Below, in pieces: positions 5,849 to 11,613 of a DNA stretch of 11,613 nt. How positions within the stretch are numbered: position 1 is the stretch's first letter; every line of letters begins with the position of its first letter. The stretch comes from Pseudomonadota bacterium. GTDB lineage: Bacteria; Pseudomonadota; Gammaproteobacteria; Enterobacterales; Enterobacteriaceae. The notes under the pieces were generated by a model. The model ran no database searches. It was given only the letters and a program-made list of their open reading frames with translations, and was not told where the DNA came from. The stretch lies in NCBI GenBank assembly GCA_023425455.1, contig JAFACP010000068.1, positions 1 through 11,613 on the forward strand. Direction: 5' to 3'. The position numbers were made by a program, and so were the translations under genes.

Positions 5849-7498
5849 ATGTTTAAACGTATAAAAGTGATTACACTTCTGGTTTCGGTGCTGCTGGTGC
5901 TCGGCATCATGCAGCTGATCTCTGCGGGCATTTTCATTAATGCGCTCAACGACGACAAAGACAACTTCACCGTGTCTCAGGTTTCCAGCCAGAACGTGGC
6001 GGAGTTTACCGATGCGTGGATCAGTCTGAACCAGGCGCGCGTCACCCTGAACCGCGGTATGCTGCGCCTGCAAAGCAGCATGGCGTCACAGATTAACGGC
6101 GGTCAGCTCAATCAGCTGGTGTCGACGGCGAAAACACTGCTGGCGGAGGCGCAAGACCATTACGATAAATACTATGCGTTGCCGAATACGCCAGGCCTCG
6201 ACGAGGATCTCGCGAAGCGGCTGGAAGAGCAGTACCGCATTTACTCCGCGACGCTGACCCAAATGAACGTGCTGCTTGCGCAGGGCAATCTGGAAGAGAT
6301 GTTCCGGCAGAATGCCGAGCAGAAACAGAACGCGATGCAGAGCGTCTATCGCGAATGGCGCCAGGCGCAGGCGCTGCTGACCGACAAAGGCATCAAGGAT
6401 AACGAAAGCGGCTATAAGCGCATTCTGTGGATCCTCTCCGCGGTCATGCTGATGGTGGTGGGGGTAATTATCGCCAGCTGGATCGCCATGCGCCGCGTGC
6501 TGCTGTTGCCGCTGCAGGAGGTCATTAACCACATCCGTGCCATCGCGGCAGGGGATTTGACCCAGCCTGTCGAGGCGAGCGGCAAAAATGAAATGGCGCT
6601 GCTGGCGAAAAATGTCCAGGAGATGCAGCAGGCGCTCGCCAGCACGGTGGGGACGGTGCGCATCAGCGCGGATTCCATCTACACCGGCGCAGGTGAAATC
6701 TCTGCAGGCAGCAACGATCTCTCCTCCCGTACCGAACAGCAGGCGGCTTCGCTGGAAGAGACCGCCGCCAGCATGGAGCAGTTAACGGCAACCGTGAAGC
6801 AAAACGCCGACAACGCCCGTCAGGCCTCGCGTCTGGCGCTGGATGCCTCATCAACCGCGAAGAAGGGCGGCAACGTGGTGGAAGGGGTAGTACGAACGAT
6901 GGATGAGATTGCCACCAGCTCCAGCAAAATTGCGCAGATCACCAACGTTATCGACGGGATTGCCTTCCAGACGAACATTCTGGCGCTGAACGCTGCGGTA
7001 GAAGCGGCGCGTGCGGGCGAGCAGGGACGTGGGTTTGCGGTCGTGGCGGGGGAGGTACGTACCCTGGCCCAGCGTAGCGCCCAGGCGGCGAAAGAGATCA
7101 AAGCGCTGATCGACGACTCCGGCGAGCGCGTCAATGCGGGTTCGCAGCTGGTTAACGAGGCCGGTGAGACGATGGCGGAAATCGTCAATGCGGTGACCCG
7201 GGTAACCGACATTATGGGCGAAATTGCGTCGGCGTCAGACGAGCAGAGCCGCGGTATTGATCAGGTTGGACAGGCCGTTGCGGAGATGGATCGCGTCACT
7301 CAGCAGAACGCCTCGCTGGTGGAAGAGTCCGCGGCAGCGGCGGCGGCACTGGAAGAGCAGGCGGCACGTCTGAATGACGCCGTGGCGGTATTTAAGCTTG
7401 CGCGCGGTCAGGCGGCGAAAGCTGCGCCGGTGAAAACCGTTGCGCCAAAAGAGAGACCGGTCGTGAGTATGGCGGACGCGAACTGGGAAACCTTCTAA
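5849..7498 (+). CDS. Tsr-like methyl-accepting chemotaxis receptor with altered ligand pocket
   Basis: This 549-residue transmembrane chemoreceptor aligns with E. coli Tsr (551 aa, from memory) without gaps over the first 160 residues. TM1 is about 8-30, a four-helix-bundle periplasmic domain about 31-190, TM2 about 191-213, HAMP about 214-267, then the cytoplasmic signalling hairpin. The receptor tip around 368-404 ([20 protein letters not shown] onward) is identical to the conserved core. The methylation positions Gln297, Glu304, Gln311, Glu493 and Glu502 fall at Tsr numbering, and the protein ends in NWETF, the tether for CheR/CheB. In the ligand site Arg64, Asn68, Arg69 and Arg73 are kept, but Tsr Thr156 is Ala156 and Phe151 is Met151, so the ligand is probably not serine in the Tsr manner. 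AAGG precedes the ATG by six bases. Transcription likely comes from the FliA promoter at 5781-5807. In E. coli no receptor gene lies here, so this is an accessory receptor. Confidence 0.93.
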   Translation: MFKRIKVITLLVSVLLVLGIMQLISAGIFINALNDDKDNFTVSQVSSQNVAEFTDAWISLNQARVTLNRGMLRLQSSMASQINGGQLNQLVSTAKTLLAEAQDHYDKYYALPNTPGLDEDLAKRLEEQYRIYSATLTQMNVLLAQGNLEEMFRQNAEQKQNAMQSVYREWRQAQALLTDKGIKDNESGYKRILWILSAVMLMVVGVIIASWIAMRRVLLLPLQEVINHIRAIAAGDLTQPVEASGKNEMALLAKNVQEMQQALASTVGTVRISADSIYTGAGEISAGSNDLSSRTEQQAASLEETAASMEQLTATVKQNADNARQASRLALDASSTAKKGGNVVEGVVRTMDEIATSSSKIAQITNVIDGIAFQTNILALNAAVEAARAGEQGRGFAVVAGEVRTLAQRSAQAAKEIKALIDDSGERVNAGSQLVNEAGETMAEIVNAVTRVTDIMGEIASASDEQSRGIDQVGQAVAEMDRVTQQNASLVEESAAAAAALEEQAARLNDAVAVFKLARGQAAKAAPVKTVAPKERPVVSMADANWETF

Positions 7499-7506
7499 TC
7501 TCCGGC

Positions 7507-7528
7507 CCCGGCGCGTTTGGGCGCCGGG
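7507..7528. terminator. GC-rich hairpin between the chemoreceptor and ytfF
   Basis: CCCGGCGC (7507-7514) pairs perfectly with GCGCCGGG (7521-7528) around a 6-nt loop in the 46-bp convergent gap. No T-run follows on either strand, so it is a poor intrinsic terminator. It may act as a shared 3'-end stabiliser or with Rho. Confidence 0.45.
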
Positions 7529-7544
7529 TCCGGCCTTGTCCGGG

Positions 7545-8510
7545 TCAGCGCTCCGGGAGCGGGATCACCGTGGGTTTTTTCGGTTTCGCCCTGACGGCAA
7601 TCACCACGCCCGCCACCAGCAGCAGAATGCCGCAGGCCGTCAACAGCGGCGGCACGCTCTGGCGCATCAGGAAGGTATAAAGCAGCCCGGCGAGAGTTTC
7701 GAAGACGATCAGCGGGCCTAAAATTACCGTCGGCAGCTTCTGACTGGCGATGTTCCAGCACAAGGCCCCTACCCACGAGCAGAGCACCGCGATGGCAATC
7801 ATCAGCCCGACAAACACCCAGGGCCGCGGACCGAAAGGCAGGGCGAAGGTCGGCTGCTGTAGCCCCAGCCAGATACAGGCGCCCGCGTAACCCAGCAGCG
7901 AAACCGGCAGCGTGACCAGCGCCTGCGCCGTGGCCCACATCATCGGGTTTTTATCCGGGTTTTCCCGCAGCCAGCGGGCGTTGCGCAGGGCGTACCACGC
8001 CCAGCATCCCACGGAAATGAACGCCAGCAGAATGCCGGATGCGTAACGCCCGATGCTGAAATCTGTCAGGCCGTGGCGTAGCTCGGCGATATTCACGCAC
8101 ACCAGTCCGACGGCGGTGCAGAGCAGCGCGGGAGCCATCGCTGACCACGCCAGCTTTCCGTCGCGATGGCTGTAAAGCAGATTGGCAAAAACCGGGATCA
8201 CTACCGGCAGCGTGCCGATGATCATGGTTGCCACCGGCGCGCCCGTGCGCTGGATTGCGCCTGCCAGGCAGACGTAATAGATGAGGTTGCCCGTCATGGT
8301 CAGCGCCAGCGCCGTGCGCCAGTCCTGGCCGGTCAACTGGCGCAAACGCCCCCGTCCCAGCCAGGCCAGCGGCAGGGCGATGAGGCCCAGCGCCAGGTAG
8401 CGTCCGGTCGACTGCAGTATCGCCGGGTACTCTGGCACAATCAGGGGACCCACAAAAATCAGCCCCCACATCAAACCTGCAAGCAGGGCATACAACACGC
8501 CGCTAATCAT
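7545..8510 (-). CDS. ytfF: YtfF, DMT-superfamily (EamA) membrane transporter
   Basis: This 321-residue, ten-helix DMT-superfamily protein closely matches E. coli YtfF. The N-terminus is MISGVLYALLAGLMWGLIFV, and two EamA repeats cover about 3-140 and 160-308. Conserved stretches include AIQRTGAPVATMIIGTLPV in repeat 1 and LGPLIVFETLAGLLYTFLMR in repeat 2. The substrate is unknown; YtfF has been little studied. An in-frame GTG at 8522 would add four residues, but the ATG at 8510 is chosen: a GGATG-containing ribosome-binding site precedes it and the family begins MISG. The AraC-type regulator is 76 bp upstream on the same strand. That gap contains a TACAAT hexamer (minus strand, 8574-8569) that could give ytfF its own promoter. 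Co-transcription and control by the neighbour are possible but inferred. Confidence 0.93.
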   Translation of the reverse strand: MISGVLYALLAGLMWGLIFVGPLIVPEYPAILQSTGRYLALGLIALPLAWLGRGRLRQLTGQDWRTALALTMTGNLIYYVCLAGAIQRTGAPVATMIIGTLPVVIPVFANLLYSHRDGKLAWSAMAPALLCTAVGLVCVNIAELRHGLTDFSIGRYASGILLAFISVGCWAWYALRNARWLRENPDKNPMMWATAQALVTLPVSLLGYAGACIWLGLQQPTFALPFGPRPWVFVGLMIAIAVLCSWVGALCWNIASQKLPTVILGPLIVFETLAGLLYTFLMRQSVPPLLTACGILLLVAGVVIAVRAKPKKPTVIPLPER

Positions 8511-8586
8511 TTTTTCATCCACATTGATGCATTCAGCGCGCAGTCTAAGAGAGCAAAACGCCGCGCGTATTGTATGAGATTGCGCA

Positions 8587-9411
8587 TCAGCGCGCGGTCA
8601 CCTGCTTCTGGTAGCGTACCGGGGTGATCCCATAGCGACGGGTAAAGGCGCGGGTCAAATGCGACTGGTCGCTCAGCCCGGTTGCGGCGGCCACTTCTGC
8701 GGCTGGCATACCGTGGGTCAGAAAGGCTTTGGCACGCCAGAGACGGATCGCCATCAGCATCTGGTGTGGCGTCACGTTGAAATGGGCCTTGAACTGGCGC
8801 TGGAAATGGTAGGGGCTCAGGGAGACAACGTTAGCCAGTTCGTCCAGCGTCAGCGGGTGCATATAGTTGTCATGCAGATAGTCACGAACGCGTTCAAAAC
8901 GGTGCGCGCCTTCAGCAACCCCCGGCGTATGGTGGGCCAGCGGCTGGAACGTCTCAATCAGATCCAGCAATAGCCCTTTTTGCGCCAGCGCATCATCCGT
9001 ATGCCACAGGCCATAGATCAGCTGGCCAATTTGCCGGGCACGCAGCGGATCGTGGCGCGTCACATCGCTAAACCACCAGTGGCGCACGCCGGTTATCGTT
9101 TCCAGCAGCTGAGGTTCAAGATAGATCATCCGGTAACGCCAGCCGTCATCCGTTGCCGCTTCGCCGGTGTGGAGTTCGTCCGGGTTCATGGTGACCACGG
9201 AATTAACGTGGGCGACATGCTGGGAACCGCGATAGCGAAAGCGCTCGGCGCCGGCTTCGATCGCGCCGATGCCAAAAGCCTCGTGGGTGTGTGGCTCAAA
9301 GGCGTAACGAGAGATATGCGCATGATACAGTTCAACGCCCGGGATCTGCGCCAGATGGCGAAATCGCGCGCTGTCTCTCTCATCAATGAACTGTTCCGGA
9401 ACGCCTTGCAC
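8587..9411 (-). CDS. AraC/XylS-family transcriptional regulator
   Basis: This 274-residue protein has the usual two parts. An N-terminal cupin-like ligand-sensing domain (about 25-100) carries HTHEAFGIG (41-49) and MNPDELHTGEA (75-85). The C-terminal DNA-binding domain holds two helix-turn-helix units, LTLDELANVVSLSPYHFQRQ (187-206) and MPAAEVAAATGLSDQSHLTR (235-254), ending GITPVRYQ. The start is a GTG at 9411: AGGAG lies seven bases upstream, and no in-frame ATG occurs until residue 75, which would delete the sensing domain. Such regulators often sit beside LysE- or DMT-type exporters; here ytfF follows 76 bp downstream on the same strand, making it the likeliest target. A 32-bp palindrome overlaps the probable promoter and suggests autoregulation. 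The gene is not part of the E. coli arrangement (ytfF-qorB adjacent), so it is an accessory insertion. Ligand unknown. Confidence 0.9.
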   Translation of the reverse strand: MQGVPEQFIDERDSARFRHLAQIPGVELYHAHISRYAFEPHTHEAFGIGAIEAGAERFRYRGSQHVAHVNSVVTMNPDELHTGEAATDDGWRYRMIYLEPQLLETITGVRHWWFSDVTRHDPLRARQIGQLIYGLWHTDDALAQKGLLLDLIETFQPLAHHTPGVAEGAHRFERVRDYLHDNYMHPLTLDELANVVSLSPYHFQRQFKAHFNVTPHQMLMAIRLWRAKAFLTHGMPAAEVAAATGLSDQSHLTRAFTRRYGITPVRYQKQVTAR

Positions 9412-9425
9412 GTGAACTCTCCTCT

Positions 9426-9457
9426 CGGGTCATCCCGCTATTATCAGAGATGACCCG
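9426..9457. promoter_or_regulatory. Interrupted palindrome over the AraC-type gene's promoter region
   Basis: Perfect 9-bp arms CGGGTCATC (9426-9434) and GATGACCCG (9449-9457) flank a 14-bp centre. On the minus strand the centre contains GATAAT, a good -10 hexamer. The proximal arm directly abuts the ribosome-binding site of the gene. An operator covering the promoter, or an RNA hairpin controlling translation, are both possible. There is no T-tract, so a terminator for qorB is unlikely. Confidence 0.5.
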
Positions 9458-9492
9458 TGGGGATGCTACAAAAAATAACCAGTTTTTAACAA

Positions 9493-10341
9493 TTACAGAA
9501 TCGCTTTTACGCTCTCAGCCAGCGGCGTCGTTGCACGGCCGATCAGTTTGCTCAGCGTATGGCTATCGTCAAAAAGTCCCCCTCTGGACGCGCCCACATC
9601 GGAGTCCGCCAGCATATCAGCCAGCCCGGCAGGTAAACCGACGCTCTTCAATGCAGCGGCAAAGTCCTCTTCGCTCAGGTTCTGATAAGTAACCGGTTTA
9701 CCGCTCTGTTTGCTGAGCTCCGCCGCCAGCTCGCTCAGCGTCCAGCCGTGGTCGCCCGCCAGTTCGTATACTTTGCCAGCATGACCCTCTTCAGCGATCA
9801 CTTTGGCTGCCGCTGCGGCATAGTCTGCACGGGTGGCAGAAGCTATCTTGCCTTCACCTGCGGCACCAATAAATACGCCATGTTCCAGCGCTGGCGGCGC
9901 GCTTGCCAGATAGTTTTCGGTATACCAGCCGTTGCGCAGCAGCGCGTAAGGGACGCCCGACGCCGCCAGCGCATTTTCGGTAGCGACATGCTCAACGTGC
10001 AGACCCAGCGGCGATGAATCCGCATGCAGCAGGCTGGTGTAGGCGATAAATTTTACCCCGGCCGCCCGGGCGGCGTTAATCACGTTCTGATGCTGGGTGG
10101 CGCGCTGGCCGACTTCGCTGGATGAGATCAGCAGCAGTTTATCCACGCCGCTCAGCGCGACGGTGAAGGCCGCTTCGTTTGTGTAATCCGCCTCGCGGAC
10201 GACGATGCCCTGCTGGCTTAGCGCCCCGGCTTTTGCCGGGTTACGCACGATGGCCACAATCTGGTTCGCCGGAACCGTCTTCAGCAGTTGCCCGATAACA
10301 AGATGGCCAAGCTGGCCGGTAGCGCCGGTAATCGCGATCAT
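9493..10341 (-). CDS. qorB: NAD(P)H:quinone oxidoreductase 2 (atypical SDR, NmrA-like)
   Basis: This 282-residue cytosolic Rossmann-fold oxidoreductase of the extended/atypical short-chain dehydrogenase group reduces quinones with NADPH. The nucleotide-binding loop GATGQLG is at residues 6-12. Other conserved segments are VRNPAKA (32-38), which reads the NADP phosphate side, LLISSSEVGQR (70-80), YTSLLHADSSPLGL (101-114) and RNGWYTENYLASAP (136-149). The ATG at 10341 is chosen over an upstream ATG that would add 15 poorly conserved residues, because AAGGAG lies seven bases before it and the family starts MIAITGATGQ. The C-terminus is about four residues shorter than E. coli QorB as I remember it. 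The gene diverges from qorR across 84 bp, and control by QorR is the natural inference. The AraC-type gene lies 81 bp downstream on the same strand. Confidence 0.95.
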   Translation of the reverse strand: MIAITGATGQLGHLVIGQLLKTVPANQIVAIVRNPAKAGALSQQGIVVREADYTNEAAFTVALSGVDKLLLISSSEVGQRATQHQNVINAARAAGVKFIAYTSLLHADSSPLGLHVEHVATENALAASGVPYALLRNGWYTENYLASAPPALEHGVFIGAAGEGKIASATRADYAAAAAKVIAEEGHAGKVYELAGDHGWTLSELAAELSKQSGKPVTYQNLSEEDFAAALKSVGLPAGLADMLADSDVGASRGGLFDDSHTLSKLIGRATTPLAESVKAIL

Positions 10342-10364
10342 GATGCTTCTCCTTCGTATTTGTC

Positions 10365-10385
10365 TGGTGTTGTGGCACACTACCA
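10365..10385. promoter_or_regulatory. Candidate QorR operator in the qorB-qorR intergenic region
   Basis: A 21-bp interrupted palindrome centred at 10375 has arms TGGTgtTGTG and CACActACCA; 8 of 10 positions pair. It lies in the 84-bp divergent region and overlaps the probable -35 of qorR, with its near edge 24 bp from the qorB ATG. HxlR-family dimers bind such dyads next to their own gene. Assignment to QorR is by position only. Confidence 0.5.
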
Positions 10386-10398
10386 CCTTAGCTAACTT
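10370..10398 (+). promoter_or_regulatory. Candidate sigma-70 promoter of qorR
   Basis: TTGTGG (10370-10375), 17 bp, TAACTT (10393-10398). The -35 is inside the palindrome centred at 10375. Matches are moderate, and the start would be near 10405, about 21 nt before the ATG. Confidence 0.4.
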
Positions 10399-10425
10399 TT
10401 AGTAAGTACGTACAAAAAGGTAAGT

Positions 10426-10812
10426 ATGGAAAGAACAAAACCCACGCTCAGCGAACAAATGCGTGACGGGGATCTGTTTGCCGAGCAGTGTCCTTCCCGG
10501 GAGGTGCTCAGGCATGTCACCAGCCGCTGGGGCGTGCTTATTCTGGTGGCGCTACGCCTGGGGACGCATCGCTTCAGCGATCTGCGCCGCAAGATGGGAG
10601 GCGTCAGTGAGAAGATGCTGGCGCAGTCGCTGCAGGCGCTGGAGCTGGACGGCTTTGTCAGTCGGGTTGCATACCCGGTTGTACCGCCGCACGTCGAGTA
10701 TAGCCTGACGCCGCTGGGCGTTGAGGTGAGTGAGAAAGTCGCCGCGCTGGCCGACTGGATAGAGATCAACACTCCGCAGGTACTGGCGAAGCGCGATGAA
10801 CGGACGGCGTAA
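10426..10812 (+). CDS. qorR: HxlR-family redox-type transcriptional regulator
   Basis: This 128-residue protein of the HxlR (MarR-like winged-helix) family corresponds to E. coli QorR/YtfH, about 126 residues. The winged helix covers about 25-110: HVTSRWGVLILVAL (30-43), RFSDLRRKMGGVSEKMLAQS (49-68, including the recognition helix), then the wing in YPVVPPHVEYSLTPLG (83-98). Cys22 in EQCPSRE is the conserved cysteine that in related regulators (YodB, HypR) senses quinones, diamide or other electrophiles. The ATG at 10426 lies just after AAGG. It is divergent from qorB, its presumed target. The first ten residues differ from E. coli. It is convergent with cpdB, with only 22 bp between the stops. 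Confidence 0.93.
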   Translation: MERTKPTLSEQMRDGDLFAEQCPSREVLRHVTSRWGVLILVALRLGTHRFSDLRRKMGGVSEKMLAQSLQALELDGFVSRVAYPVVPPHVEYSLTPLGVEVSEKVAALADWIEINTPQVLAKRDERTA

Positions 10813-10823
10813 ACCGCCGCCCG
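10801..10823. terminator. Hairpin spanning the qorR stop codon
   Basis: CGG-a-CGGCG (10801-10809) and CGCCG-c-CCG (10815-10823) form eight base pairs with one mismatch around a TAAAC loop that contains the qorR TAA. The convergent cpdB ends 11 bp away. No U-run follows, so termination strength is uncertain. Confidence 0.4.
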
Positions 10824-10834
10824 TCTTGCGGACG

Positions 10835-11613
10835 TTACTGACGCAGATCCAGCTGATAAATGGCGAAACCAATATCATCGGTTCCGATTTTCGTCATCGG
10901 GTACTGCGCCTTCTCGCCTGTAAAGGCGGCGGCTTTGTCAGAGGGCGAGGTCTCGACGCGGATATCCAGTTTTGTCGCGCTGTTAATCGGTGCCAGACGC
11001 CAGTTGTTGTCCACCGCCGGGTGAATGGCGCCGGTTTTTTTCGACTCCGCGCTGATCCATGCCGCCAGGACGGAACGGTTTTCATCCGGTGAGGCAAACG
11101 CGATATGGCTATCGCCGGTTCCGGCGAACTTGCCGCCGTAGGCGCGATAGTTATTGGTTGCCACGAGGAAGGTGGCCTTCGGATCAATGGCTTTGCCGTT
11201 AAAGGTCAGGTTTTTAATACGCTCTGCCTGCGGATGCAGGCTCTGACACTCGCCGTCATATTTTGCCGGCTGCGTTACGTCAATCTGATAATTTACGCCG
11301 TCGATCACGTCGAAGTTGTAGGTGCGAAAGCCGTCCCAGTTGATCAGCGACTGCGGTTTACTGCTGTGCGGATCGATCTGGTTAAACTGCCCGGCCGAAC
11401 ACTCCAGCCACTCTTTCACCTCTTTTCCGCTCGCTTTGACGACCACCAGCGTGTTCGGATAGAGATACAGGTCGGCGGCGTTACGGAAGGTCAGCTGACC
11501 CTTTTCAACCTCGACATAGCTTGCCGGATCGTTTTTACGACCGCCCACTTTGAACGGTGCTGCCGCCGAAAGCACCGGCAGGTTTGCCAGATCTGGATCG
11601 CCCTGAATAAAGT
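10835..11613 (-). CDS. cpdB: 2',3'-cyclic-nucleotide 2'-phosphodiesterase/3'-nucleotidase, C-terminal part (partial)
   Basis: An open frame runs from the right window edge (phase starting at 11611) to TAA at 10837-10835 and covers the last 258 residues of a protein that is about 647 residues in E. coli. The segment is the 5'-nucleotidase C-terminal (substrate-binding) domain of the bifunctional periplasmic enzyme CpdB, which hydrolyses 2',3'-cyclic nucleotides and 3'-nucleotides. Recognisable stretches are [20 protein letters not shown] at the edge, [40 protein letters not shown] and [12 protein letters not shown]. The motif [11 protein letters not shown] contains an aromatic residue typical of adenine-ring stacking in this family. 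The metallophosphatase domain with the metal ligands and the signal peptide lie outside the window. An internal GTG at 11575 is only a codon, not the start. The frame is intact throughout. Confidence 0.95.
   Translation of the reverse strand, partial: FIQGDPDLANLPVLSAAAPFKVGGRKNDPASYVEVEKGQLTFRNAADLYLYPNTLVVVKASGKEVKEWLECSAGQFNQIDPHSSKPQSLINWDGFRTYNFDVIDGVNYQIDVTQPAKYDGECQSLHPQAERIKNLTFNGKAIDPKATFLVATNNYRAYGGKFAGTGDSHIAFASPDENRSVLAAWISAESKKTGAIHPAVDNNWRLAPINSATKLDIRVETSPSDKAAAFTGEKAQYPMTKIGTDDIGFAIYQLDLRQ

Noticed and set aside
8511..8522. GTG start four codons upstream for ytfF
   Set aside because: No ribosome-binding site precedes it, and YtfF proteins begin MISG.
9426..9457. The palindrome as a terminator for qorB
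   Set aside because: There is no U-tract after the stem on the minus strand, and the -10-like hexamer in its centre and the adjoining ribosome-binding site fit a promoter or operator better.
10342..10386. A 15-residue N-terminal extension of qorB
   Set aside because: It would cross the strong AAGGAG ribosome-binding site and the candidate operator, and the Rossmann fold starts immediately at MIAITGATGQ.

Overview
The window is a chromosomal segment from a gamma-proteobacterium of the family Enterobacteriaceae. The backbone rpsR-rplI / ytfB / fklB / cycA / ytfE / ytfF / qorB / qorR / cpdB has the order and orientations I remember for Escherichia coli, and the proteins are close to their E. 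coli counterparts. Three genes do not belong to the E. coli version of this segment as I recall it: a DMT-family transporter between rplI and ytfB, a Tsr-like chemoreceptor between ytfE and ytfF, and an AraC-family regulator between ytfF and qorB. The DMT transporter sits where E. coli has other genes (yjfZ/ytfA). This pattern suggests Enterobacter, Lelliottia, Leclercia or a close relative, but the genus cannot be fixed by eye. There is no insertion sequence, phage gene, CRISPR array, tRNA or rRNA.

Layout: 1-610 is the end of a ribosomal protein operon (S18 tail, L9, intrinsic terminator). 708-1637 is the DMT transporter, convergent with ytfB (cell-division/peptidoglycan-binding OapA-family protein, 1666-2301, minus). 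ytfB is divergent from fklB (FKBP22 peptidyl-prolyl isomerase, 2534-3154), which is followed by a 310-bp AT-rich leader and cycA (D-serine/D-alanine/glycine permease, 3465-4874). cycA converges on ytfE (di-iron nitrosative-stress repair protein, 4942-5604, minus), with one intrinsic terminator for each direction in the 67-bp gap. ytfE diverges from the chemoreceptor (5849-7498) across a 244-bp regulatory region holding an NsrR operator, a perfect CRP core and a sigma-28 promoter. The chemoreceptor converges on ytfF (DMT exporter, 7545-8510, minus). Upstream of ytfF on the same strand lie the AraC-type regulator (8587-9411) and qorB (NAD(P)H:quinone reductase, 9493-10341). qorB diverges from its presumed HxlR-type regulator qorR (10426-10812), which converges on the 3' end of cpdB (10835 to the window edge).

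Functional reading: several genes respond to chemical or envelope stress (NO repair by YtfE, quinone reduction by QorB/QorR, D-amino-acid uptake by CycA, YtfB at the cell wall). The accessory genes add export (two DMT proteins), its possible control (AraC type) and an extra chemoreceptor wired to the flagellar regulon. I see no previously undescribed multi-gene system. The most interesting signals are regulatory elements that can be read directly, and a chemoreceptor whose pocket is Tsr-like but lacks the threonine used for serine binding.
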